A stretch of 64,000 nt of DNA from Erythrocercus mccallii (taxonomy: Eukaryota > Chordata > Aves > Passeriformes > Dicruridae): assembly GCA_013397435.1 (NCBI GenBank), contig VZRG01001479.1, positions 62,001-126,000 of the forward strand, in the 5' to 3' direction. The notes beneath the pieces were generated by a model, which saw nothing but the letters and a program-made list of their open reading frames with translations, ran no database searches and was not told where the DNA came from. The translations under genes and the position numbers were made by a program. Shown here piece after piece: positions 38,844 to 49,697 of this stretch. Positions within the stretch are counted from its first letter, which is position 1. Each line of letters opens with the position of its first letter.

Positions 38844-41039
38844 GGATGACTTCAGAAAGAACTCCTACAGGAAGCAGCTTTCATAAATGCCCCAAATACA
38901 GGAGGAGCTCCCTGTCAGTCATTGGAAAGATGTACAGGTGACCAATTTTCGCTCATTCTCACAAACCATCTAGTTTACCTGGGGAATGACATACAAAGTA
39001 GAAATGGATTGCATGACATGAAATCTTGAGATAGTTAGAGACTACAGCAATTCCCTATAAAGGATATGGGCACTGATGTGGAGAAGGTCTTCCACCATTA
39101 GCCATGCTCTGAGCATTTCTTAAACTGTATCTCGTATTTGTGAACTGGGAGAGCTGCCATTTTTAAACGCCTTTGGCATGGGTACTTGCACAGTATTTCT
39201 GAATTGGAACATTTGAAGTGTTTTTGCTGCTAAAATGGTTTGGCTGTTACATTGAGCTGCCTTCCTTTTCACATTTCAGTACTTAAGCAGTTTTCAATGA
39301 AGTAAAAATAAGATCATAGTGGAAAAATACAATTTTTGTTCTCTTCATTTAAGATAAAGCCACTTTTATATTAAGTATAGACATAGAATTTTTATTTGTT
39401 AGAGCTTAAAATTCCAGTAGTCATTTTAGGAACAAGAGAAAAATCTATGAAATGTCACTGTGATTAATGGAAGTTTCAGAAGTGTACAAGAGGGTCTAGA
39501 AATGAAACATTTTGGTAGCCCAAATGAGAGGTGCCTCTACAATTGTAGCTGATGGTTGAAGACAATCTGTTGCACTGCACTGACTGATGTGTTAGTCACT
39601 TCTGTCTCTCTCAGTCTTTTCCAGAACCTGCAATCATTTGTTTAATTCTGTTAGATGCCTATGCAGTGGCCTGACAAGACCAGATGTCCTTGCCTTTACC
39701 CCTGAAGGGGAAAAAGAAAGAAAAGTGTAAATATACCTGAGCACTGACTTTTAGTTTCACTTGAGCTGTGTTGATGGTGCAGATGTGATGGTCTGAGTTG
39801 GATGTGGTGAACGAACATGGTTGTGAAGCTGGGAGAGTTATTTCCGGTGACAACCACTTCCACTGGCAGCATTTAGACTTGCTGGGAATGGAGGTGTAGG
39901 TCTTTCCTTAACCCAACAGTAGTGCTGCATCTCTGTCTGAATTACACATATAAGATGGCAATGTCTTAAGTTCCTGAAGCTCACCCTGCCTTTGTGCCTG
40001 CACCTGGAACACAACACAGTGGAGCCAATATACTCCAGCTTTCAGATGTGCAGTCCTTCCCTTGGTAAATTGAAGCTAAGGCACGTTGTGCAGATTTACT
40101 GGCATGACTGATGCAAAATTGATGATTGATTCTGTGTTAGTTTGCAGCATTGCTTTCTTACCCACCATCCATTTGCTGTTTACTCCTGTGTTTAAGGTAG
40201 GTGGGAGATTGTATGGCTAAACTCCCGTCACACAGTTAGATAAGTATGCTCTAAGTGAATGTTTATTAGTATCTGTTTTCGTGTATTCATCTAGAATTGT
40301 TTATTACTGATGCACATTCCTGTCAACTCAGTGCTTTTCTTCACAGATGCTTTAAATGAAAAGAGTGCAATGTGGAAATCATTTCAAGGCTGATTTTTCA
40401 CATGAACTAGCTGCTAACTAATACTGTATGTAACATTTTTTGATTTAATTGCATTGAGCTCAGTCTATCTAGTGCTGTCACTCCAAATCACCATTTTAAG
40501 AGCCATGCAAGTTGTAGCACGTTTCAGGCATTAATAGTGGCCAGGTAGTATTATACTCTTTTTAATGAATGTCTGTTTTCTATTCTTTGCTCTGCTTTCT
40601 TTGGAAAGAGGCCCATGTAACAAAGTATTAAGAAAACACACTGCTGCCCTGGAATGTGTATATTAGCTGCAGATTATTTCCTATTAGCAGATTAACTGCG
40701 AGGCTATTGGCTCTGAAAGGTCTTTGAGAGTATTTTGTTTTGTAACTGATTCAAGCCATGGGAGAGAATTGCCACCCTGATTGGGAAGAAGAATTAGCTA
40801 CTGTTGCCATGGCCACTGGAGCTCACAGTCTCATTGTTAACTCCAGTGCCCTCCGATGAGATGCCACAGCGGGAGCTCCTTGGCTTTGTTAATGCACTGA
40901 TAGAATAAGGGGGTTTGGGCAGGCAAGGAGTAGGCTGGGAAAGTCTCCTGGGGAAGATGTGAAATGTTTGGGTTTTTTCTTTTCCCTTCAAATTCGGTGT
41001 TTAATTTCAGACATGTTGCTGTTTAACGCTACCCCAGTG

Positions 41040-41250
41040 CCATTAGGCTGTGAAATCGCTCCCTTTTTAGCAAAATGCTGCTCTGTGCCTTTTGGTAGGG
41101 AGGGGCTGAATCCCACTCCCCTCCCCAGCGGCTCCAGAGCAGGGAGGGGTGGATGGCAGCAGCCGCAGCGACACAGGTCCTTCCTGCACTCCAGATCACT
41201 TTTGTGGGGGGGGTTATAAAGCACAACAGGGCCTGGAGAAACCAGAGAAA
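41040..41250 (+). promoter_or_regulatory. Candidate TATA-containing promoter
   Basis: This is one of the few GC-rich patches in the window. It holds several CpGs, Sp/KLF-type boxes (cccctcccc near 41119 and gggaggggtgg near 41140), a run of eight G (41206-41213) and a good TATA box, TATAAAG, at 41215-41221. If real, transcription to the right would begin near 41245. No coding exon is recognisable downstream, so it would drive a non-coding or distantly spliced transcript. Overlapping 65- to 86-codon open frames on both strands reflect the higher GC content. Confidence 0.3.
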
Positions 41251-44200
41251 GGAGCCCTTAGGGCTCTTGTAAACTACACTGGCTCTACTGCTGGCTGACT
41301 TGCAGGCAAGGAGAGAGACAGCAGAGGCTTACTGCCTGTATCTTCGTTGCAAACTTATTTTCTTGCTTGGATTTTAGGAATTGGCACTTAAAGCCCATCC
41401 TTTAGAAATAATATTTTGAATACAGACAGGAAAAAAAAGATAATTAGCTTCCAAGAAACAGTGAAAAATGTAGTATTAAAACTATCAAAGTGAATTGTTA
41501 ACAAAAAGTAATTCTATTGATGTCCACATTGGAAACATAGATCCTGAAATACATGTAAGTGATTTTAAGCAAAATGTTTAATTTTTTTTTTCAGTTTACT
41601 CTTCTCTTATTCTCATCTTTGGTGTTAGTAGATTCAATCACCTTCTTTAAATTGCTCCACTCTCCTGAGCTGTTCATTTAAACCATGTGTGGAAATGAGC
41701 CAAAAAATGTATTTCCACTGGCATGGTAAGATATTGGCATTGGGCATTTTTCAACTCAGCAGCAGGGTGTGGATGATAGGCCAACTACATGGATATAATG
41801 TGTGTCACACTGAACAGCGGCATGGAGCAGCTTCAGCATGGGTGGTAGTGGGATTTTATATTGGATACTTTTAAATGATTGCAGACTTATCCTGAGAAAA
41901 TCATGGGAGGGGTTATTGTAAAGACTCTTAGAAGCATACACATTGTTCTTCACTGTTTCTCAGCAAGCTGTAGTTTTACAGTCAGGATATTAGCAGAGTG
42001 TCTCCCACTGCTGTAGAGTCTTACGGAGTGTCAAGCAGCACACAAAGGCTGTCGTTGCTGCAGAGCCTCCTCCTGCCCAGCATACTCCCCTTCTAGTTTA
42101 TCCTTTCTTAGATGTGGTTTTCCTCTTCTCCTTCCAGATGTACTGCTTGTGAGTTCTAGGAGGCAATGAAGGATCGTGTTAAGGTGTATGAACATGCACA
42201 AAAGCACAAGGGGCGTCAGAGGAAGGCAGTTTTACTTAGCTTAGATCAGCATCTTCTGTAAATGAATGGAAGAGCTGGCAAGTAAACATCAGTATTCAGA
42301 AGGGACTTGGTTTAGATTGGCACCTGGGCAAGGTGACAGACAGTGAATTGCAGGTTGAGAATAAAGAACCTTCAGAATTTAAGTGCAGCCTTGACCTCTG
42401 TACTTTCTTACTCAGCTTTACTTACTAGACTCCTGCCCACTTGGCATTTCGTTACTGCTAAGTAATCATCTGTCACATCAAAATAAATGGTTAATACATG
42501 CAGGTATAATAATAAGCTGCTCTAAAGTATATGCTGGTTCTGTAGCAGGGGAAAAGCTCAACAGTTATGCAGCTGATCCTTCCAAATGAAAACAGGTAAT
42601 TCTACCACATAATACAAATTCGGGAAAAAAGGCTTAAAGTAGAAAATGTGTGTGTATATATATTTTTCCTCTTAATTTCTCTGTAAAGTTTATAGGAGTG
42701 TTTTCTTGTCTTTATGCTTCTGAGCTTCTGGAACATTTAAAACTCTTTTGTAGAATGCATTTTGACCCAATATTCACTTCTAGATCATTGTTGGTAGAAC
42801 TGAAATCTTGATGAATGTAGAATAAACTCTTTATCCTGCAAACAGAGATAGTACTGATCATAGTAGTGTGGAAATGGCAGATGTCATTTAAGGCCAAGGA
42901 AGAGGATTGGGTCTTTGCTTTGATCTCTGGATAGTGGTCAGCAGTACTTTTCAGATTACATATTAGGACTTTCACTGGATAGACAACCAACATAGAAAAA
43001 GAAGTAATAGTCAATGTCCTATTTAATCAGTCTGATTTCAATGAATCCAGATTCAGTTAAAGCAATTTTGCCTAATTTTTAAGGCATTTAAAAACAAATT
43101 TAAAATGCATATGCATCTGACAATCCACTGGGGAGAATGGTGTATAATCCTGTAGTCATCCTTTGAAATACCAAAGTTTTATTTTGTTTATTGCCTGAGG
43201 GAAAGTCTTTGTCTGTGGAAAATTCATGAATTCAGATATCATAAAGTCTTTGCAATGAATGCTTCATAATCTCTGCTTTTATTTATGCCTTCATGTAAAA
43301 AGTATGTTTTACAATGCAATCTAAAGCATAGATTTTCTCCTGATGGCTGATATAATAACATATCTCCCTATCTGTCATGTCATCTTAATGGTGTGTTTAA
43401 CCCAGACTTCTTGTGATGATGGAATTGACAGTCCATGTTGCAGGAGAGCCAACTCTCCTGTCTGTCTCATTCTGGAACTACAGTGCCAGAAGTGGAAGGG
43501 GATGCTTTTGTCCAGGGACTGCTCATGAGCTCTTGAGCCTTTCTATGTACACATTTAGATAGGTTAATGTATTCATCATGGGATTCTTGTCTTTGAAGGG
43601 ATGGAGGTATATATGAATTCAGCAAGGTTTACTCATTTTGATTTGATTCTGAGTTACAAATTGAGCAAAAGATTTTTATTTTTATTCAACAAAATAGCAT
43701 TTTACATTGTCCCTTGCTCTTGCTAAAGATTCAAGTCTTCTGAAACTGCAGAAAGCTCTAGTTTCTAGTTTTTTCCTGTTTCTTAGAACATAAACAAGCT
43801 CTTTCTTCATCTTCTCTATCCATCCTATCCCTTCAAGAAGAGGAATGAAGTTATATAACTTCTCCCTTCATTTAGAAAAAAAGTCTCCTGTAATTTATTA
43901 TCCAGAACCCTTAATGGTTTGATTTTCAACTTCTGTGCTGATACAAACAAACACATGTGCTCTTTTAAATAAAATTATCCATGCTAAAAAGAAAAGGGAT
44001 GAAGACCTTCCAGTCTTCTGTAATGAAATGGGGCTCCTTCTCTGTGAACTTTTTCATGGAATATTTTTGTTTATATATAGATACTGATTTAGCATCTTCA
44101 GAAGATGTTTGTTTATATTAAACACTGTGGTAAGCTAGTTTTGCTCTATTGACTCTGTACACGTGAGAGTACTGGCTTTACTTATTAAGGGTTTTCAGAC

Positions 44201-47200
44201 ATCTTTTGTGATAGAGCAGACATACTGCAGTCTTGGATTAAAATTTCAGAGTTGTGAATGTGATTATCAGTTTATTTTAATTTTCATTAGGGATAGAACT
44301 GAGCTATTCTGTTATATGGACAGGTATGTGTTGTTGTAGAGGATGAAATTGAAGAAACAATTAGGAAAGAAAAATGAAGCAATACATAGAAGCGTTATAT
44401 TGCATAGCACTTAGTCCAAATGTTTTGTACCATTGCTTAGAACAAATACTGTAATAGATGTACACAGGAAAGTTTTAGCTGCTGTTTATCCAAATGATAT
44501 AAGTAGAGAAATACAATTGGAGGCTTGTAGGACAATTGCCCTGTAGGACAGATTGCTGAGTTCTTTCTAGAGCTTTCCAAACTAGATGGGAGTGGGGTAC
44601 ACACACCTGGTAAGTACTTAAGGCCCTATGAATTTCAGTGGCACTTGCACATGGAGGGAAAACCGCCTGGGCTGTGATTTAGCACTGGGAGTCATGAGTA
44701 GGATAATCAAGCTGTTGAAAAAGCTAATACAAAAGCTTTCTTGTGGTTATTCAGGTATTAGGTAGGTGAAGAGCATTTCAAAAGCTCAGATGGCTTTGTA
44801 GAAATATTCAGCATAGTCAGTATCTCAACATCACGTAGCCTCACTTTGGCTGAATTGTATGTATATTTGCCTGAGTTGGATAAGGAGTTAATAACATTTG
44901 CACTGCAGTTGGAAATACTCAAAAGTGCAACAGCATTTATATTTTATATTCTTGTAATAGAAAAATGTGTACAGATGTGAGAAGGTGAATATAATAAATA
45001 ATTGAGGAGGACATTAGAATAAGAAATAAAAGCCACTTATATGGTTGTGATCTTTTAATTAAAGATGCCTGAGTGCAGATCAGTGGAATTAGTTCCAGTT
45101 TCCTTAATGGGCAGGGGAAGTGATTTTGTTCTTTTTGTAGTGTAGCCTTGTTATCTGACTGCAAGTACAGGTGGGAGTACGTGTAAGTGATGGATAAGGC
45201 TGGTGGTTTATTCAGGACTGAAATGCTAAATGGGAAAAAGTTTTAAAAAGGGCTTCTTAAATTTAAGTACAGTTAAATATATAAATAATGTCATATTTAA
45301 AAAAAATCCTTAACATGCATAGTAGCAATCCCAAATTAATTGTAATAATTACAAACTTGTTGGAACATGAATTCAGGTATCTAACTTTCACCACCTTTGC
45401 TGTGATGCAGTCCCAAATGTCTAAATACCTGGTCATAAAAGATTGGTTGCTATTCATTGACTTGAGAAGGAGAGCTTTGTCTGTGCACTGGCCTCTCATC
45501 CTGCATCCAATGTAAGAGCTAGCAATGTTACCACTGGCTGTACTGGAGTCAGAGATGTTCCATCTCCACATAACCTCTTTAAGTAGATGATACTTTATTT
45601 ACATCTGTCCTGCTTTTTTGTCTTCTGTCTTCTTCAAATGGAATAAATTTGTAATGAATTGTTTACTGCCCAGTATAATGTAGTGAAGCATGGTGCGAGC
45701 GGCTCCTCTGAAGCTGGCCATGCTATTCTCGTGCAGCTAGTGCAAGTTGTACTGTGCCTGTGCGTTGGTGCAGGCTGCCTGGAACTGAACAGTTCTGTCC
45801 TGTAGACAGTGGCTTCTTGGGACCAGGAGGAGGCAGATGCTGAAATCAGGCTATGTTCATGGGAAATCAGGTGAGCCCATTTTGCACAGCTACAGACATT
45901 GACACACTTAAAGGCCACGCATGCAAGCACTGGAAGAGCTGAAAACACATCTGATACTGCTTCACAGGCTTGAATAGCATAGGAGAATACTGCATTTTTT
46001 ATTTGAATGAGCAAGACTGTAGTGAAACAGCCATGCATTATCACAAGAAGTAACAGAAAATTAAAGCTATCTGTATCATAAGAGCTCTTCATCTTGTTGG
46101 GTTGGACACTGCTTGTGCTGTGTGAGATGGGCAGGGTACAAATGATACAGCGGGACAAAAAATCATAGTGTACTAAAGAAATCGTACTGGTGTGTGGAAC
46201 TCCTCATCTCTTGTGTCTGCCTTGTCTTTATGTGATCTTTACAGTTATCTACACGTCTTAATATTCCCTTGAAATCACTGGAAATGTTCTGTAAATTGCA
46301 AAATTAAATTCTTAAACAGGCTCCATTGTCCTACATGCTCACTAGAGATTCATACCAGTTCTTCACTTTGCCTGTGGACAAGGAGCAATTCATTACCTGA
46401 AAAGTGTGCTACCATACTTTGAATATGAAAGGCAGTATCAATTCCTGAGCATAACAGCTCTCTTACTGTGGCAAAAACTGTCAGTCTTTCTCTTCTCTCT
46501 GTCCCCTCTCCATGTTAGAATATAGGTAAGAAAAGTCATCAGCTTTGGAGATGATGATGATAGGAAGTCACTTGCAGTACCCAGGGACATGGGTTTACTT
46601 CCTTCAGGTCATCACCTTAGAAGCCACAGCCTGCTTACAAAACATCCCAATTATTTTCTGAAAACCGTAGAGTATCAATAAGTCTATGAGATAAAGCTGT
46701 TACTTAACCAGGCAACAATGAAAAGAGTTTTTTTTCCAGGACCTCTCAGATATATATATATCTATCTATATTAGAGATATAGCAAGCTCTCCTAAAAACT
46801 GTCCTTCTTTCTTTATTAGTTCACATCATTTTCTTAATGCACTTTTCTGCACTCATCTTTGAATTCTGCCTGGTGAATAATGAATGGATAGTGGATGTGA
46901 CAGTAACTGAAAATTATTTCGGTTTCAATATCTTAACAGTGATGCTCTATGCCAGCAGCATGATGTGACTAAACAGTGTAAGTAATGAATTTAAAAATAG
47001 GAGGAGTTATTGGATTTTCATATTAAAATCTAAAAGTAGTTCTTAAAAACTGAGAAACAGTTGGATTGGTTTGTGGTGATGAAAAAATAATATCCTTACT
47101 GCCCTGAGGATGTTCAGATTAAGTTAACTTTTCTTTATTAAAAAATAAAAGTAGTACTTTCATGTTATTGCTTTGGAATTCTGAAAGCACTGTGTGATAA

Positions 47201-48953
47201 AACACACTTTTTTTCCTTTTTAAAGTTAAAAAATTTATTATACACAGAAAAAGAAAGTGGGTGAAAGAGGTGATGCATCAGCTTGTGGTAATTGCTATAT
47301 ACTTTTCAGATACAAGCAAAATATTTCATAATATTTATGGAACAATCTGCTGTTCATATTTTGGGGTTTTTTTACTTGACTTACACGGAGAATTTATCCC
47401 TCAATGTTCACTCAGAAATGAAATAATTCCTTTATTATATGATTATTTGTGGACTATGGAGTGAAAACCTCTTAGGGTTAAGTAACAAAAAATTCTAAAC
47501 TAAATCTCCTTCATATGGAACAACTCTTTTTCATGTAAATGGGAATATAGGACTTGTAAGGTGGGTCACAGATGATGTTTCTTTTTCATTAAAAGGTGCA
47601 TACAGAAAAAAAAACCATGATAGGTTGTAAGCTACCTTTCACACAACTCTTTTTTAAAAAAAATTTAATTCTAGGCAGTTCTGTGTGAAGTTCTAGCTAT
47701 TATGGTAGAAAGGTGAGAAAATTTGATGCTTAATAGAAAGATCACCACAGTTGCCAGCTCCACAGACTAGGACTTGAATCTTTATGAATTGTCTTGGAAA
47801 GAAATAAATCATGAAATTTACCTTGAGGAATAATTCACTGCATGGAACTCATTTTTACAGGGTTTACTGTTTTTCTGAAAGCAGCAAGACCTCTTTCATC
47901 TGACAAAAGCTAAGTTCTCTACTACAAAGGCTTGTAGAACATGTCTGATCTTAGCTCTGCACATAGCAAGCCTGTCATGTTCTCCATGATATATAAGCAA
48001 GGCAAAAGCTAGACATCTGTGGCTTGAAATAAACTGCTTTCTGTCTCGTTACTTTTCTCCAGCTGACCTCTCATATCCAGAAAATGGCTTATTTTAAGAA
48101 ATAATCCAATTTTGAAATTAATACTATCATGTAGGTGCTGCTAGTACCCCATTCGACAGTGTGGTTTGTGTTAAGGGTCTGAAGCAAGTAGTGAACATTG
48201 TGTATTGAGAGTAGGTCCAGTCAATAACAGAGACATTAGGAATGTAAGTCAAATTGAGTAAAGCAGTTTCCAGAGTCTGTAAAGTGAATGACACAAAACA
48301 TTAAGTGTGAATCCTGCAATAAAGTTATGAGAAAGCAATGTGGTTTTCAGGCCCACTGAAGGAGCTGGTGAGTTACTCAGTGTCTAACTCCCTAATGCAA
48401 GATTCCTCTGCCATTGTACAGAATGATGTAGGTCTGCTGAAGTCAGTAAAGCTTCTCTGGTGTGCTCTGATGACTTCTCTCTTCCATGCACAGAGGGAAG
48501 TCATTCCTTGTAAAACAGTCATCTGAAATTAGTATAGTCTTCTGGTTTTGAGTTTCCCTTGAAGTCCCAGAGAGCAACCTAGTCCACCTGTTTTCCAAGA
48601 CTAACCATGCAAACTCTGTGTTCGCTTTAGCCCTCTATTTAGATTCCTAGCATGAAGTGAGATGGAAATTCAGCTGCTCTGGTGGCTACAGTTCGGTTAT
48701 TTGGGCTAGGTCAGAGCTTTGAAGCAATCAATTTCTTTTATAGTAGTCATTACTCCTAAAAAGGCTTAAACCATAGAGACTTTGGAATGAGCAAAAACAT
48801 GGGTGATCAAAAGAGGAAATGAGATGTGTGCAAATGGTTTTCTTTTCAGCTGCCAACTGGAGGAGCTGCTTGTATAAATAACTGTAAGATGGGGATGAGA
48901 CAGGATAAGCACAAGGACTCTCAGGTTGCTGTGCCTGAGATTCTTCTTGAGGT
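41251..48953. other. Non-coding sequence, no gene recognised
   Basis: AT-rich sequence with small simple repeats, for example a TG/TA run at about 42646-42664 and a TA/TCTA run at about 46749-46777. The longest open frame of the window lies here (45634-46158, minus) and is listed separately. I see no splice-site-bounded frame, RNA gene or transposon end up to the LTR that begins at about 48954. Confidence 0.55.
45634..46158 (-). other. Longest open reading frame of the window, probably not a gene
   Basis: There are 174 codons from ATG. The translation has a hydrophobic stretch at about residues 34-53 (FNFLLLLVIM and following), a cysteine-containing hydrophobic stretch at about 72-92, and a Ser/Thr/His-rich tail. 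I recognise no family, no signal peptide at the N-terminus and no zinc-finger spacing in the cysteines. The sequence around 45680-45780 carries several CpGs and is GC-richer, which helps keep the frame open. Most likely this is a chance frame; a lineage-specific or non-coding transcript is possible. Confidence 0.2.
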
Positions 48954-49046
48954 TGCTGTTCCCCAAGGTAATAAGGTTTTCTCCTAGGGTTGCTGTTCCC
49001 CAGGAGTTTCCTCGAGGCTGCTGTTCCTCGAGGTAATAAGGTTTTC
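48919..49046. repeat. Alternating tandem modules at the LTR 3' end
   Basis: Two 33-bp copies, 48949-48981 and 49014-49046, share gctgttcc and ggtaataaggttttc blocks at a 65-bp period. A related gggttgctgttcccc module lies between them, and a weaker one (aggttgctgtg) lies to the left. Two copies of the palindrome cctcgagg (49010-49017 and 49026-49033) lie about the second unit. The array crosses the proposed LTR border and makes that border ambiguous. Confidence 0.8.
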
Positions 49047-49697
49047 AGTCTTCTCTTTGCCCTAGGTGTCTCACACCGAAGCCAGAGACGACAAGTTGAG
49101 TCCAGCAGTCCGTGTTATCAAAGTTGTTTATTCATAATTATCTATCAGTTCTTGTCTGGCTTTGCAAAGCGTCCCCAGCAAAGCAAGACACGCGGCTGGA
49201 CTGCCCGGATCAGAGAGTCCCGTACCTTAAGTACCGTACCCTTGACCCAACCACAATTCACAATGTATTTTTTATTTACAAAATTTCTGCCAATGTCTAC
49301 TACCTATGCTAACATGTCAATTCTACTCTAAACCAATCTCTAACATCCAACTCAGGAAAAGATGGGGGACGAGAGCAAGAACAAGGAGCATAGGGGCCAC
49401 ACCCCAAATCCACCATCTTGTCTCTTCAGCCCCCTACACTAAGAATCCTAATTTCTATATTTATATTCTATAACAAACCAGCTACTACTTATTTTAAATT
49501 CTTAGGGTTTGTGCTTCTTCCTGCATGTGAGTATTCACTCCCATGGCCAGGGATCAGAGGCAGTGTCCTCCTGGGCTCTGTGTGAGTCTGGCTGACCCCC
49601 CTGTACAGATCCCAGACCCTCCTGTACAGATCCCAGACCCTCCTGTCCTGTCTCCAAACCCTCCAGGGCGGCCAGAGGGATATCCTGGACTCCAACA
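48954..49697 (-). mobile_element. Solo LTR of an avian endogenous retrovirus
   Basis: Read on the minus strand, the element starts TGTTGGAGTCCAGG and ends near GGGAACAGCA, giving TG...CA ends. It contains a TATA-like AT run (about 49456-49470). Two AATAAA signals are present, at 49271-49276 and 49127-49132; the second lies where the polyadenylation signal of an LTR would sit. Candidate flanking pentamers gaggt (left) and gagga (right) differ at one base and are weak evidence for the borders, and the right end could instead be 49707. There is no gag, pol or env next to it, so this is a solo LTR left by recombination. About 11 CpGs remain between 49010 and 49240, unlike the surrounding DNA, suggesting a relatively recent insertion. 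Family assignment is not possible from memory. Confidence 0.75.
49600..49662. repeat. 21-bp tandem repeat within the LTR
   Basis: Two perfect 21-bp copies, 49600-49620 and 49621-49641, beginning cctgtacagatcccag, are followed by a degenerate third copy to 49662. The period is a multiple of three, so a 68-codon minus-strand open frame (49489-49695) stays open and gains a repeated RVWDLYR peptide. In an LTR this position is U3, where duplicated enhancer-like repeats are common. Coding use is unlikely. Confidence 0.9.

Larger units (their letters stand above)
32340..40999. other. Non-coding sequence, no gene recognised
   Basis: AT-rich sequence with open frames up to 123 codons (36887-37258, minus). 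At 34784-35139 three plus-strand frames overlap, none of which I recognise. I checked this area for a decayed coding exon and could not support one. Smaller repeats and palindromes in the stretch are listed separately. A TA/CA-rich run lies at about 36450-36482. Confidence 0.55.

Noticed and set aside
48990..49331. 113-codon plus-strand open frame
   Set aside because: It runs antisense through the solo LTR, including its polyadenylation region, and has no protein resemblance.
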